Part shown: positions 6,569 through 7,014 of the stretch, one piece after another
Layout of the letters: each line of letters begins with the position of its first letter
How positions within the stretch are numbered: the first letter of the stretch is position 1
From: an uncultured Stomatobaculum sp.
GTDB taxonomy: Bacteria > Bacillota > Clostridia > Lachnospirales > Lachnospiraceae
Assembly (NCBI GenBank): GCA_938010625.1
Contig: CALLVJ010000052.1
Location: 1-7,014, forward strand
DNA: 7,014 nt
Direction: 5' to 3'
The notes under the pieces: generated by a model
What the model saw: only the letters and a program-made list of their open reading frames with translations
What the model was told of the DNA's origin: nothing
Database searches by the model: none
Position numbers and translations under genes: made by a program

Positions 6569-6597
6569 AAACGTGTACACCATAAGATACATGAAAT

Positions 6598-6632
6598 AGG
6601 CAGTTGCGCATTGTTTTTTGGCGCAACTGCCT
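6598..6632 (+). terminator. Perfect 12-bp inverted repeat after the VanW gene
   Basis: AGGCAGTTGCGC (6598-6609) and GCGCAACTGCCT (6621-6632) are exact inverse complements with an 11-base loop, ATTGTTTTTTG. It begins 30 bases after the VanW stop, a normal terminator position. The T run is inside the loop and the bases after the stem are GTTATAATATTATC, not a T tract, so termination may be weak. It overlaps the nifJ promoter and may also act as an operator. Confidence 0.5.
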
Positions 6633-6640
6633 GTTATAAT
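6611..6640 (+). promoter_or_regulatory. Extended -10 promoter for nifJ
   Basis: TATAAT at 6635-6640 is a perfect -10 and has the extended element TG-N directly before it (6632-6634). TTGTTT at 6611-6616, 18 bp upstream, is a partial -35. The start would be near 6647, giving a leader of about 62 bases. The -35 lies in the loop and the spacer in the right arm of the inverted repeat. Confidence 0.7.
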
Positions 6641-6659
6641 ATTATCAGACGCTTGAAAG

Positions 6660-7014
<355 letters not shown>

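Noticed and set aside
6573..6580. Eight-bp palindrome GTGTACAC after the VanW stop
   Set aside because: Too short and isolated; no regulator or recombination site is indicated.

Overview
The window looks like chromosomal DNA of an anaerobic Gram-positive Clostridia member, probably close to Lachnospiraceae. This is an inference from gene content: DUF3298-type lipoproteins, a VanW/G5 wall protein, a zinc-ribbon/DUF898 membrane protein and a pyruvate:ferredoxin oxidoreductase. Strong GGAGG-type ribosome sites, A/G-rich leaders and moderate-to-high GC codon use agree with it. All six protein genes are on the + strand. I see no mobile element, CRISPR array, tRNA or rRNA.

Layout. (a) Bases 1-2158 hold two tandem paralogous genes for exported lipoproteins; only the last 194 codons of the first are inside the window. 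The complete second one has a lipoprotein signal, a DUF3298/RsiV-like region, and a C-terminal region of about 195 residues that it shares with the first and that I do not recognise. (b) Bases 2263-4384 hold a likely two-gene operon. It encodes a small DUF2752 membrane protein, then a 564-residue protein with a zinc ribbon, an Ala/Glu/Arg-rich helix, several membrane spans and two DUF898-like repeats. (c) Bases 4385-4762 form a long intergenic region with a perfect 12-bp hairpin, a WalR-type direct repeat, an extended -10 promoter and a leader hairpin. (d) Bases 4763-6568 encode a membrane-anchored VanW protein with a PG_binding_4-like region, a G5-like domain and a long unstructured tail. (e) Bases 6569-6708 carry a perfect 12-bp inverted repeat that overlaps an extended -10 promoter. 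(f) From 6709 to the window end is the start of pyruvate:ferredoxin oxidoreductase (nifJ).

The first five genes look like cell-envelope genes; nifJ is central energy metabolism and appears to be a separate transcription unit. The most testable signal is the perfect TGTAAC-N5-TGTAAC pair before the VanW gene, which fits the WalR (YycF/VicR) wall-homeostasis consensus. The least understood protein element is the C-terminal region shared by the tandem lipoproteins. I do not see a clear new multi-gene system.
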